Source: Ectobacillus sp048976805 (GTDB lineage: Bacteria; Bacillota; Bacilli; Bacillales; Bacillaceae_G). Taken from it: DNA of 16,352 nucleotides. The position numbers and the translations under genes were made by a program. The notes beneath the pieces are model-generated. The model was not told the DNA's origin and made no database searches. It saw nothing but the letters and a program-made list of their open reading frames with translations. Below, in pieces: positions 6,727-14,280 of this stretch (its first letter is position 1; each line of letters starts with the position of its first letter). The stretch covers positions 1 to 16,352 of the forward strand of contig JBHGUR010000096.1 in the NCBI GenBank assembly GCA_048976805.1, in the 5' to 3' direction.

Positions 6727-7530
6727 ATGCCTAACCGTCGAAATTTATATTTTTTCTATGAGCAAAATGCTTCCATGCCAACAGAACAATTAAACACACT
6801 TTATAAACAGCTGGAAAACAAGGGCTTTACGATTTTAAAACATCCTGAGCATGCCAATGCAATCATAAGCATCGGGGAAGATGGGACATTTTTGCAGGCG
6901 CTTAGGAAAACCGGCTTTCGGGATGACTGCTTATACGCGGGTGTTTCAGTAACAGATGAAACATCTTTTTATTGCGATTTCAACCTTCAGCAAATGGAAA
7001 ACGCGCTTGAAGAAATTAGCAATACCGCAATAGAAGTGCGAAGATATCCGATTATTCACGTTACGGTTGATAATGATACATCTTTTTATTGCCTCAATGA
7101 ATTTTCTATCCGCTCCAGTATTATTAAAACTCTCGCGATTGATGTATGGATTGATGACCTGCATTTTGAGACATTCCGCGGCGATGGATTGATCGTTTCT
7201 ACACCGACAGGGAGCACCGCTTACAATAAATCGCTAAGAGGCGCGGTCGTTGACCCGATGCTTCCTTGTTATCAAGTAAGCGAGCTCGCTTCTTTAAACA
7301 ACAATAGCTATCGTACACTCGGCTCCCCGTTCATTTTAAGCAGCGACCGTACCTTGAAATTAAAGGTTGTCCAAGACGGCAACGACCACCCGGTAATGGG
7401 GATGGATAACGAAGCATTAAGCATTAAGCATGTGGATCAAGTTGTCGTCAAACTAAGCGAGAGACGAATTAAAACCGTAAAGCTTAAAAATAACTCCTTC
7501 TGGCAAAAAGTGCAGCGGACATTTTTATAA
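6727..7530 (+). CDS. nadK: NAD kinase (second Bacillus type, NadK2/PpnK2)
   Basis: This 267-residue enzyme phosphorylates NAD to NADP in the cytoplasm. It resembles the shorter of the two Bacillus NAD kinases (YtdI). Conserved elements are the nucleotide-binding NE pair at residues 124-125 (CLNEFSIRSS), TPTGSTAYNKS at 159-169, SELASLNNN and GMDNEALS. The signature normally written GGDG reads GEDG at residues 50-53: the catalytic Asp52 is kept but the second glycine is glutamate. GGAGGA at 6714-6719 lies seven bases before ATG 6727, so the upstream in-frame ATG at 6712, which overlaps that site, is rejected. It is divergent from ytfI and followed by non-coding repeats, so probably monocistronic. 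Confidence 0.94.
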   Translation: MPNRRNLYFFYEQNASMPTEQLNTLYKQLENKGFTILKHPEHANAIISIGEDGTFLQALRKTGFRDDCLYAGVSVTDETSFYCDFNLQQMENALEEISNTAIEVRRYPIIHVTVDNDTSFYCLNEFSIRSSIIKTLAIDVWIDDLHFETFRGDGLIVSTPTGSTAYNKSLRGAVVDPMLPCYQVSELASLNNNSYRTLGSPFILSSDRTLKLKVVQDGNDHPVMGMDNEALSIKHVDQVVVKLSERRIKTVKLKNNSFWQKVQRTFL

Positions 7531-7536
7531 AAAAAC

Positions 7537-7632
7537 TTGATTGTTGATTTTCCACTACAGGCGGACGCTTTCCGCGGGCGGGTTCGAGCCGCTTTTCCCG
7601 CTGGAGTCGCCGCCTTTCGTTCCAATCAACAA
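7537..7632. repeat. Palindromic intergenic repeat element downstream of nadK
   Basis: About 95 bases are bounded by TTGTTGATT (7541-7549) and AATCAACAA (7624-7632), exact inverted copies. Inside are nested pairs: AGGCGG (7559-7564) with CCGCCT (7610-7615), and GCGGG (7578-7582) with CCCGC (7597-7601). It is GC-rich, carries no coding frame and begins a few bases after the nadK stop. From memory it resembles a family of hairpin-forming Bacillaceae intergenic repeats running from TTTCCACT to GCCTTTCGTTCCAATC; I cannot verify this. It may fold into the nadK 3' end or be a non-autonomous mobile element. Confidence 0.7.
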
Positions 7633-7650
7633 ATGAATCCAAATCAACAT

Positions 7651-7730
7651 TAGCCTTTAACAGAGCCTATAAAAAAGCGGAACCGGCTCGCTTAGGTGCA
7701 GCTAGATAATCCCAAAAGCGGAGACGGCCG
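7651..7730. repeat. Second intergenic repeat: 19-base copy 2 plus tandem AAAAGCGGA units
   Basis: The second copy of the 19-base repeat (7651-7669, TAGCCTTTAACAGAGCCTA) is followed by two similar units beginning AAAAGCGGA, at 7673-7690 and 7714-7730, offset by 41 bases. Their tails (ACCGGCTCG and GACGGCCG) are related. It sits between the palindromic element and a terminator. No open frame is present. It is probably a dispersed repeat of unknown role. Confidence 0.5.
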
Positions 7731-7768
7731 AAAACAGCAAGGCAGTTTGCCGTGCTGTTTTCTTTATT
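7731..7768. terminator. Bidirectional terminator between nadK and the amidohydrolase
   Basis: AAAACAGCA (7731-7739) pairs with TGCTGTTTT (7753-7761), extended by GGC/GCC after one mismatch, with loop AGTTT. On the plus strand it is followed by CTTTATT. On the minus strand it ends in GTTTTCGG. It lies just beyond the amidohydrolase stop and can also end nadK transcripts. Confidence 0.85.
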
Positions 7769-7771
7769 CCA

Positions 7772-9337
7772 TTAACCTTTTCTGTATACTGCTCTTCCAT
7801 CGACTACTGTCATGATAACTTCCGTTTGCAAAATATCTTCCGGATCAATTTGGAATATGTCTTTATCCAGTACTGTAAAATCCGCTTCATGCCCCGGCTC
7901 AATTTTTCCGCGGCAATTTTCTTTATAGATCGCATAGGCGCTTCCGGATGTAAATAGCGAAACTGCCTCAAACACCGTTAGCTTCTCGCGCGGAAGATAG
8001 CTTTTGCCATCAAGGGCGCTTTTCCTGGTAACAGCGCTGTATATGCCAAGGAGCGGGCCAACCGGTTCAATCGGGGCATCCGATCCGCCAGCGCACATAA
8101 CCCCTTCTTGCAGCAGCGTTTTCCAAGCATAAGCATAACGAAGCCGACCATCGCCCAGTTTTTCGATTACAGACGGAAAATCGGACATCACGAAAACAGG
8201 CTGAATATCAAGAACAAGGGAAAGCTTTTTAGCGCGTTCAATTAAGTCCTTTCGCAGCACTTGGCAATGAATAATCCGGTCGCGCTGCCCACGCTTTGGC
8301 GGGTGCCGTTCAATTGCTTCTATGATATACTCAAACGCTAAATCCCCAATGGCATGGACCGCAACAGCCAATCCTAAATTCCTCGCCTTTTGCACTAACG
8401 CCGCCAATTCTTCTCGTTCAAACACGGCCACTCCATTCGTATCGGGATTATCATAATAAGGCTGGCTTAACAATGCCGTTCTTCCGCCTAGAGAACCGTC
8501 AACAAAAATTTTCATCGCGCCAAACTCAATATAACGCCCATTTTCATATTGCGCTAACTCCTCAATCACTTCATGGTGTACAAGCAAATGCGCTTTAAAC
8601 GGCTTGTTTCGCAAGCCTTTTGCAAAGGCCTGATATGTCCGGGCAAAGCCGCCGTAATAATTTAAATCCTCCGTATGGCAGCCGACAAGCCCGTTTTTCC
8701 AACAATCCTCGACCGCTATTTCTAATGCGCGCTGTAAATAGCTTTCTGTCTGCCCAGGAACAACGCCCTGTATGAGCTCCTGTGCACGTTCATACAAAAT
8801 CCCATTTAACTTGCCATCGTCCCCTTTACCGATTTTTCCTCCCTTTGGATCCGCTGTTTTCTCCGTAATCCCGGCCCATTGCAATATATAAGAATTCACA
8901 AGCAGCGCATGGCGGCAAACTCTTTTTAACAAAATAGGATGCTCTAAAGAAATAGCATCTAAATCATTAGCATGAACTTGCCTCGTATCGCAAAACACGT
9001 TCTCGTTCCATCCTTCTCCAATTATCCATTCTCCCTTTGGCGTCTGCTCTGCTCTTTCTTTTACAAGAGCCAACATCTCTCCATAAGATGCACAGCCGGA
9101 TAAATCCAGTCTCATTAGACGTTCGCCGTGGCCGATTAAATGCATATGGCTATCTACCAAACCAGGCAGCATTACATCTCCTTTTAGGTCATACTCAGCT
9201 TGTACCTCATAGCGGGCAAACAACTCTTGTTTCGTTCCTATATCTGTAATTATTCCGTCTGTTACATAAACTGCTTCCGTTGTTTCTCCTTTATGTCTCA
9301 TTGTATAAATCGTGCCGCCGTACCAAATTTCTCCCAT
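7772..9337 (-). CDS. YtcJ-like metal-dependent amidohydrolase (amidohydrolase_3 family)
   Basis: The 521-residue protein is a cytoplasmic amidohydrolase of the YtcJ-like branch. A full set of likely metal ligands can be read: H64-x-H66 (VDSHMH), the lysine that is carboxylated in the family (K276 in GAMKIFVDGS), H328 (AVHAIGD), H357 (IIHCQ) and D420 (GGSDAPIEP). A small beta-domain is built from both ends (residues about 1-55, and the C-terminal GKIEPGHEADFTVLDKD region). The natural substrate is unknown; relatives act on N-acyl, formamide or exo-enzyme-type amides. The ATG at 9337 has AAAGGAAAG upstream. Terminators on both sides suggest it is monocistronic. No signal peptide or transporter is adjacent that would hint at a substrate. 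Confidence 0.9.
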   Translation of the reverse strand: MGEIWYGGTIYTMRHKGETTEAVYVTDGIITDIGTKQELFARYEVQAEYDLKGDVMLPGLVDSHMHLIGHGERLMRLDLSGCASYGEMLALVKERAEQTPKGEWIIGEGWNENVFCDTRQVHANDLDAISLEHPILLKRVCRHALLVNSYILQWAGITEKTADPKGGKIGKGDDGKLNGILYERAQELIQGVVPGQTESYLQRALEIAVEDCWKNGLVGCHTEDLNYYGGFARTYQAFAKGLRNKPFKAHLLVHHEVIEELAQYENGRYIEFGAMKIFVDGSLGGRTALLSQPYYDNPDTNGVAVFEREELAALVQKARNLGLAVAVHAIGDLAFEYIIEAIERHPPKRGQRDRIIHCQVLRKDLIERAKKLSLVLDIQPVFVMSDFPSVIEKLGDGRLRYAYAWKTLLQEGVMCAGGSDAPIEPVGPLLGIYSAVTRKSALDGKSYLPREKLTVFEAVSLFTSGSAYAIYKENCRGKIEPGHEADFTVLDKDIFQIDPEDILQTEVIMTVVDGRAVYRKG

Positions 9338-9389
9338 TTTGCACTTTCCTTTTCCTGTATATTCAATTTGTCTTTATAGAGTATACAAT

Positions 9390-9421
9390 AACAAAAGCAG
9401 ACAGAATAACCTGCCTGCTTT
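9390..9421 (-). terminator. Terminator of the acyl-CoA synthetase gene
   Basis: AAAGCAG (9394-9400) and CAG (9402-9404) pair with CTG (9411-9413) and CTGCTTT (9415-9421). On the minus strand the intervening mismatch becomes a G-T wobble and the stem is followed by TGTTATTG. It starts ten bases after the stop codon at 9431. Confidence 0.8.
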
Positions 9422-9430
9422 AAAAAAATC

Positions 9431-11017
9431 TTATTGCTTTGCCAATTCCATTTCGCGTTGGCGCAATTCGATGCGGCGAATTTTTCCTGATGTTGTCTTT
9501 GGAAGTTCATCGACAAACTCAATTTTACGCGGATATTTATAAGGCGCTGTCAAAGTTTTCACATGCTCTTGCAAAAGAGGAATTAACGCTTCCTTGCTCT
9601 CTGTTACTTCTTCGCGCAAGACAATAAACGCTTTTACAACATGGCCTCTCACTTCATCAGGGCTCGCAACAACCGCGCATTCCTTTACATACGGATGCTT
9701 CACAAGCGCGTCTTCTACTTCAAAAGGCCCGATTGTATATCCGGAGCTAATGATGATGTCATCGCCGCGTCCTTCAAACCAGAAATAGCCGTCTTCATCC
9801 ATCTTTGCTTTATCGCCTGTAATATAGTATTCGCCTCTAAATTGCATTGCAGTACGTTCAGGATCCTTGTAATATTGCTTGAAGAGGGCCGGTGTGCTGA
9901 CGTGCACAGCAATATCGCCGACTACTCCTACACCTACCGGCTGGCCGTTTTCATCCACAATTTCTACACGGTTTCCAGGCGTAGGCTTGCCCATTGACCC
10001 CGGCTTAATTTCCATGCCTTTAAGTACGCCAACGAGAAGTGTATTTTCTGTTTGGCCATATCCGTCCCGCACGGTTACGTTGAAATATTTGCGGAATGTG
10101 TCAATAACTTCGCGGTTTAACGGCTCCCCCGCAGAAACGGCGCTATGGAGAGCTGATAAATCGTATTTTTCTAACCCTTCTACCTTTGACATAATCCGAT
10201 ACTCTGTTGGCGTACAGCAAAGCACATTCACCTTGTTGTCGCTTAGTAGCTGTAAATATGTTTTTGGCTCAAATCTGCCGTGGTATACAAACCCTGTCGC
10301 ACCGGAACCGAGCGTTGCCACAAACGGGCTCCAAATCCATTTTTGCCAACCAGGACTGGCAGTTGCCCAGACAACATCCCCATCTTGAATGCCAAGCCAA
10401 TTCGGCGCGCTCGTGCGCAAATGCGCGTAAGCCCAACCGTGGGTATGTACAACGCCTTTTGGATTTCCTGTTGTACCGGATGTATAAGATAAAAACACCA
10501 TGTCATCGCGCTTCGTTGGAGCGAATTCCAACAGGTCGCTTTCTGTTTGCAGCTTTTCCGTTAGACTCGTCCAGCCTTCAATTTGTTTATCGCCGATAAC
10601 AAATCTATGCAGGCTATCTAACGCATCAATGCCATCAAATTGGTCAATATAAGGAGCATAGCTCACAACCGCCTTCACTTCTCCGTGAGAAATGCGGTAC
10701 TCAATATCCTTTTTGCGCAGCATCTCTGAGCTTGGGATAACAACCAGCCCTGCTTTAATTGCCCCGATATACGTCATATATGCTTCGATAAGGCGAGGCA
10801 CCATGACTAATACTTTATCCCCTTGTACAAGGCCTTTCTTTATAAAAGCGTTTCCAATTTTGTTCGCGCCACTCATTAATTCACGATATGTAACTTGGCG
10901 TTTTTCCCCTTCTTCATTTTGCCAAACTACCGCCAATTTTTGCGGATCTGCCGCATGGCGTTCAATTTCTTGCACTAGATTATAGCTTTCAGGCGCAATT
11001 AGTTCTTCTCGGTTCAT
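9431..11017 (-). CDS. Acyl-CoA synthetase, medium/branched-chain type (AMP-forming)
   Basis: The 528-residue adenylate-forming enzyme activates an acyl substrate with ATP and joins it to CoA. The motifs are in order: YTSGTTGNPKG at residues 178-188, the aromatic-rich SPGWQKWIW at 221-229, YGQTEN at 320-325, ITGDKAKMDEDGYFWFEGRGDD, and the C-terminal PKTTSGK with catalytic lysine K512. The protein resembles B. subtilis YtcI and the B. cereus-type medium/branched-chain synthetase MbcS more than acetyl-CoA synthetase AcsA, from length, motifs and position. Acyl-chain preference is inferred. AAGGGGGA lies about six bases before ATG 11017. A long AT-rich leader region precedes it, and a terminator follows. 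Confidence 0.92.
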   Translation of the reverse strand: MNREELIAPESYNLVQEIERHAADPQKLAVVWQNEEGEKRQVTYRELMSGANKIGNAFIKKGLVQGDKVLVMVPRLIEAYMTYIGAIKAGLVVIPSSEMLRKKDIEYRISHGEVKAVVSYAPYIDQFDGIDALDSLHRFVIGDKQIEGWTSLTEKLQTESDLLEFAPTKRDDMVFLSYTSGTTGNPKGVVHTHGWAYAHLRTSAPNWLGIQDGDVVWATASPGWQKWIWSPFVATLGSGATGFVYHGRFEPKTYLQLLSDNKVNVLCCTPTEYRIMSKVEGLEKYDLSALHSAVSAGEPLNREVIDTFRKYFNVTVRDGYGQTENTLLVGVLKGMEIKPGSMGKPTPGNRVEIVDENGQPVGVGVVGDIAVHVSTPALFKQYYKDPERTAMQFRGEYYITGDKAKMDEDGYFWFEGRGDDIIISSGYTIGPFEVEDALVKHPYVKECAVVASPDEVRGHVVKAFIVLREEVTESKEALIPLLQEHVKTLTAPYKYPRKIEFVDELPKTTSGKIRRIELRQREMELAKQ

Positions 11018-11309
11018 ATTCCATCCCCCTTAATATTCTGCATCCCTCCTTTTCATAATAAAAAAGATTCTGTATATTTTGAATAGTTTTCCTTTAGACA
11101 AATTTCTTTATATATCCCTAAATTTCAACAAATTTCGATTGTTAAATACAATTAATAACAACATATTTTCTAATATATTACAATTTTGTGACAATGTTAT
11201 TTTTACAGGAAATAATTTCTGTTATCTCTGCCTGAAGTAACTGTAGATAGCTTTTGCTGTTATTTCATCATTTGTGAAGGTGCGAAACAATTGATATGGG
11301 CACCTGTTA
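11018..11309 (-). promoter_or_regulatory. AT-rich leader and promoter region of the acyl-CoA synthetase gene
   Basis: The gene-free stretch from the synthetase start to the next gene is 340 bases. Its last 48 or so bases are the ssp terminator. The rest is AT-rich and on the minus strand holds several imperfect promoter-like pairs (for example TTGTCA at 11187-11192), none convincing. An imperfect palindrome, ACAGGAAATAATTTCTGT, lies at 11205-11222. AGGTGC (11278-11283) and its inverse GCACCT (11300-11305) form a short stem. An unused-looking AGGAGG lies at 11045-11050. No known riboswitch or T-box was recognised. Confidence 0.4.
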
Positions 11310-11339
11310 AAAAGGGGAGCGGGACAAAGTCCCGCTCCC
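11309..11339 (-). terminator. Terminator of the spore-protein gene
   Basis: GGGAGCGGGAC (11315-11325) and GTCCCGCTCCC (11329-11339) form a perfect 11-bp stem with a three-base loop. On the minus strand CTTTTTAAC follows. It starts 19 bases after the stop codon. Confidence 0.93.
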
Positions 11340-11357
11340 TCATCCATTTATATGTGA

Positions 11358-11561
11358 TTATCGTTGAAATCCGCCTAATTGCTGCTCAGCCATAGCTACT
11401 AGACGCTTTGTGATTTCGCCGCCTACAGAACCGTTAGCGCGAGCTGTTGCGTCAGCACCAAGCTGAACGCCAAACTCAGAAGCGATCTCATATTTCATTT
11501 GGTCTAGTGCAGACTCAGCACCAGGAACTACTAATTGGTTTCTGCTGTTGTTGTTTGCCAT
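11358..11561 (-). CDS. Alpha/beta-type small acid-soluble spore protein
   Basis: This 67-residue protein coats and protects DNA in dormant spores and is degraded at germination to supply amino acids. The GPR protease recognition site is present (YEIASEFGVQLG, cleavage between E and F), as are the second conserved block (GGEITKRLVAMAEQQL) and the NQLVVPGAESALDQMK start. AAGGAGGTG lies eight bases before the ATG. A sigma-G-like pair, TGAATG (11610-11615) and CACTCTA (11585-11591) 18 bases apart, is visible on the minus strand, but its start point would fall almost on the ribosome site, so I rate it low. The gene is monocistronic. Its equivalent in B. subtilis sits at the same locus near thiI, but genomes carry several paralogues, so no symbol is given. 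Confidence 0.97.
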   Translation of the reverse strand: MANNNSRNQLVVPGAESALDQMKYEIASEFGVQLGADATARANGSVGGEITKRLVAMAEQQLGGFQR

Positions 11562-11640
11562 GTGTTTTCACCTCCTTGTGAGTATAGAGTGTGAAGAATC
11601 ACATGGCTTCATTCATTTATAACAATGGTAATTTTTGTTA

Positions 11641-12849
11641 TCAAAGCAACTCTTGAAACTCTTCTTCAATTTCCAATTCCGCCATTTGAAGCACCATTTT
11701 TTCTGTATGCGCCACCGCTTCCTCAATGAGAGAAGAAAAATCATAAAATTGCTCAAAGCGGTTTGCTTTCTCGCGCTTCGGTTTTGTGGACGGATTTGGC
11801 GGCGTGAAAATGGTACAGCAATCTTCATACGGACGAATCGATATATTATATGTGTCGATTTCATTGGCAATCTTCATAATTTCCAGCTTATCCATTGTAA
11901 TGAGCGGACGAAGAATCGGGTAGTTCGTTACTTCATTAATCGTATGCATGCTGTCAAGCGTTTGGCTTGCCACCTGGCCAAGGCTTTCACCTGTCACTAA
12001 GGCCAATGCATTGCGTTCTGCAGCAATGCGCTCTGCAATCCGCAGCATCATGCGGCGCATAACGGTCATCGTGTAGCTATCAGGGATTTGCTTATGAATT
12101 GCCTTTTGTACTTCTGTAAACGGCACAATATGAAGTGTAATTTTTTTACAATACTTTGTCAACTGCTGTGCTAAATCGACAACTTTCTGCTTAGCGCGCT
12201 CACTTGTAAACGGCGGGCTATGAAAGTGGATGGCCTCTAATGTAACACCGCGTTTCATAGCCAAATATCCGGCCACCGGGCTGTCAATTCCTCCCGATAA
12301 CAAGAGCAATACTTTTCCTCCGGTGCCAACCGGAATTCCTCCAGCGCCAGTTCGCTCTTCGCACATAATATATGTGAACTCCGGGCGCACCTCCACCCTG
12401 ACATTTATATCCGGGTTATGAACATCTACTGTAATGCCCTCTGTATTTCGTAAAATATGTGCGCCGAGCTCGCGATTCAATTCATTTGTTTCCATCGGAA
12501 ATTGCTTATAGGCGCGATGAACAGAAACCTTAAATGTTTTTACTTCTTTTTTTGTTTGCAAAAACGCTGCCAGCACACCTTGCTTCATTTCTTCTAAATC
12601 CGTTCCTACTTTAAGCGCTAAACTGAACGTATGGATGCCAAATATATCTTTTAAACGCTCGGACACCTCTTCGTGGTCTTCTCCATTTAGCTTAATATAC
12701 ATACGATCTCTTGTTGCTTCATACTCTAACGCCTTGAATTTTTTTAATTTATGCTTGATATTTTCTTTTAATATGCTTACAAATTTGGAGCGATTTTTTC
12801 CTTTTGTCGTCATTTCGCCGTAGCGAACTAAAATTTGATCATACTTCAT
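11641..12849 (-). CDS. thiI: tRNA 4-thiouridine synthetase / thiamine sulfur carrier ThiI
   Basis: The 402-residue enzyme adenylates U8 of tRNA and inserts sulfur to make 4-thiouridine; in many bacteria it also passes sulfur to thiamine thiazole synthesis. An N-terminal ferredoxin-like plus THUMP region (about residues 1-165) precedes the PP-loop domain with LLSGGIDSPVAGYLAMKRG (SGGIDS at 185-190). There is no C-terminal rhodanese domain, as in other Bacillus ThiI proteins of about 400 residues. The ATG at 12849 has GAGG nine bases upstream; a GTG directly before it (12852) would add one residue. It follows iscS with six bases between, and the ribosome site overlaps the iscS stop, so the two form an operon in which IscS supplies persulfide sulfur. 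Confidence 0.96.
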   Translation of the reverse strand: MKYDQILVRYGEMTTKGKNRSKFVSILKENIKHKLKKFKALEYEATRDRMYIKLNGEDHEEVSERLKDIFGIHTFSLALKVGTDLEEMKQGVLAAFLQTKKEVKTFKVSVHRAYKQFPMETNELNRELGAHILRNTEGITVDVHNPDINVRVEVRPEFTYIMCEERTGAGGIPVGTGGKVLLLLSGGIDSPVAGYLAMKRGVTLEAIHFHSPPFTSERAKQKVVDLAQQLTKYCKKITLHIVPFTEVQKAIHKQIPDSYTMTVMRRMMLRIAERIAAERNALALVTGESLGQVASQTLDSMHTINEVTNYPILRPLITMDKLEIMKIANEIDTYNISIRPYEDCCTIFTPPNPSTKPKREKANRFEQFYDFSSLIEEAVAHTEKMVLQMAELEIEEEFQELL

Positions 12850-12855
12850 CACTTT

Positions 12856-13995
12856 CTACCTCATCACTTCATATAATTTTAGCAATGTCTGTTGTACAAT
12901 TTTTTGAAACTGCATTGCCTCTTCCATCGTATTTTCTCCAGATAAGCTAATGCGGATGGCGCTTTCCGCCCGCTTTTGCCCAAGCCCCATCTCTAGCAGC
13001 ACGTGGCTGACATCCTTTATCTTTGACGAACAAGCAGATTTAGTCGATACGTAAACCCCTTTTTCCTCCAAAGCATGGACGACTACCTCCGGCTTAAGGC
13101 CGATAAACGATATATTCAAAATGTGAGGAGCGGACACAGCTGGTGTATTTACCGCAGCCTCGGGCATCGACTGAAAAAAGGATAACAATTGCTGCTTGAT
13201 TTGTTTCATTCGTTGCACATTTTCACTGCGCTTTTCCATTGTTATGCGCAGCGCCTTTGTCATCGCCACAATTCCCGGCAAGTTTTCAGTTCCGGAACGA
13301 TAAGAGCTTTCTTGCTGCCCGCCTGATAAAATCGGGTCAAGCGCAACTCCTTCACGAATATATAAAATTCCGGTTCCTTTTACACCGTGAAATTTATGAC
13401 CAGATATCGTGCACAAATCAACGCACGCGTTCTTAAAATTCAGCGGAACCTTTCCGACGCCTTGCACATGGTCAACGTGAAATACAACCTTTGGATATGC
13501 TTTTAACATTCTTCCGATTTCCTCAATTGGCTGAATTGCCCCTGTTTCATTATTAACATGAATCATTGAAAGCAGAATCGTCTCTTCCCTCAACGCCTCT
13601 TTAACGCGCTCTATTTCAACCACTCCGTCTTTATTGACGGGCAAGTATGTTACTTCAAATCCAAGTCTCTCAAGCTGCTTAAACGCTTCTGATACCGAAG
13701 CATGCTCTACCGTTGTCGTAATAACGTGGCGGCCCCGGGAACGGTGCTTGATTGCCGTTCCTTTAATGGCCAAATTATTTCCCTCTGTACCGCCTGACGT
13801 AAAAATAATCTCCGTCGGTTTCACGCCAAAAAGCTGGGCCGCAACAGAGCGGGATTGCGTAAGCAGCCGCTCCGCCTCTCCTCCAAGAGCATGGATAGAC
13901 GAAGGGTTGCCAAAGTAATTTTGGGCCACTGTCATATAAGATTGAAGCGCTTCGGGATACGGCTTTGTTGTTGCGCTATTATCAAAATAAATCAT
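12856..13995 (-). CDS. Cysteine desulfurase (NifZ/IscS family, ThiI partner)
   Basis: The 379-residue pyridoxal-phosphate enzyme removes sulfur from cysteine as a persulfide. Key residues are H98 (TVEHAS), D175 and Q178 (HVDHVQG), the PLP lysine K201 in SGHKFHGVKG, and the persulfide-forming C322 in STKSACSSK. Length and motifs match B. subtilis NifZ, the dedicated desulfurase paired with ThiI; the direct iscS-thiI linkage here supports that role over general Fe-S assembly, which Bacillus performs mainly with SufS. The ATG at 13995 has a GGGGG run nine bases upstream. No terminator or good promoter is seen directly in front; a short unexplained frame ends 30 bases upstream. Confidence 0.95.
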   Translation of the reverse strand: MIYFDNSATTKPYPEALQSYMTVAQNYFGNPSSIHALGGEAERLLTQSRSVAAQLFGVKPTEIIFTSGGTEGNNLAIKGTAIKHRSRGRHVITTTVEHASVSEAFKQLERLGFEVTYLPVNKDGVVEIERVKEALREETILLSMIHVNNETGAIQPIEEIGRMLKAYPKVVFHVDHVQGVGKVPLNFKNACVDLCTISGHKFHGVKGTGILYIREGVALDPILSGGQQESSYRSGTENLPGIVAMTKALRITMEKRSENVQRMKQIKQQLLSFFQSMPEAAVNTPAVSAPHILNISFIGLKPEVVVHALEEKGVYVSTKSACSSKIKDVSHVLLEMGLGQKRAESAIRISLSGENTMEEAMQFQKIVQQTLLKLYEVMR

Positions 13996-14025
13996 TCATT
14001 GCTACCCCCATTCGCACACATAATG

Positions 14026-14225
14026 CTACCATATTGAATTTAGTTTGGCTAATGCCTCCCATTTTTGTTCAGTACAAATGATAAAACTTCTATCGCAAAG
14101 ATGCCGCTGCCCGTTGAAAAAGGGAAAATAATCTTTTATTTCCGCGCTTTTATACACATTGCCGTTTTGGCATAATAAGGCAAGTCCCGCTTGCCTGCGG
14201 CCCAAAAGCAAAAAGCAACGATCAT
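14026..14225 (-). pseudogene. Short protein-like frame upstream of iscS, possibly frameshifted
   Basis: An open frame of about 70 codons after a stop ends at a TAG at 14026-14028. It reads protein-like, with stretches such as ALLCQNGNVYKSAEIKDY, FPFFNGQRHLCDRS and FIICTEQKWEALAKLNSIW. It has no usable ATG in frame; the nearest candidate is TTG at 14211 without a ribosome site. One frame away, an ATG at 14225 with AAAGG ten bases upstream reads M-I-V-A-F, then reaches a T5 run; one extra T there would join it to the protein-like frame and give about 66 residues. This could be a decayed small gene, a frameshifted gene or chance. It is not a family I recognise. Confidence 0.4.
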
Positions 14226-14248
14226 TTAAGCAAAACCTTTATTTCTGC

Positions 14249-14280
14249 TTCAAAATAAAAACCCCTTAACTAAGGGGTTT
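14249..14280 (-). terminator. Terminator of ezrA
   Basis: AAACCCCTTA (14259-14268) and TAAGGGGTTT (14271-14280) are exact inverted copies. On the minus strand they are followed by TTATTTTG. The upstream arm overlaps the ezrA TAA stop codon. Confidence 0.92.

Noticed and set aside
9879..10388. Plus-strand frame of 169 codons opposite the acyl-CoA synthetase
   Set aside because: It is the shadow of conserved synthetase motifs on the other strand; its composition is Ser/Thr/Pro-rich and unlike a protein family.
11161..11200. CodY-like box in the AT-rich acyl-CoA synthetase leader
   Set aside because: The best match to the 15-base CodY consensus has about five mismatches, within chance for such AT-rich sequence.
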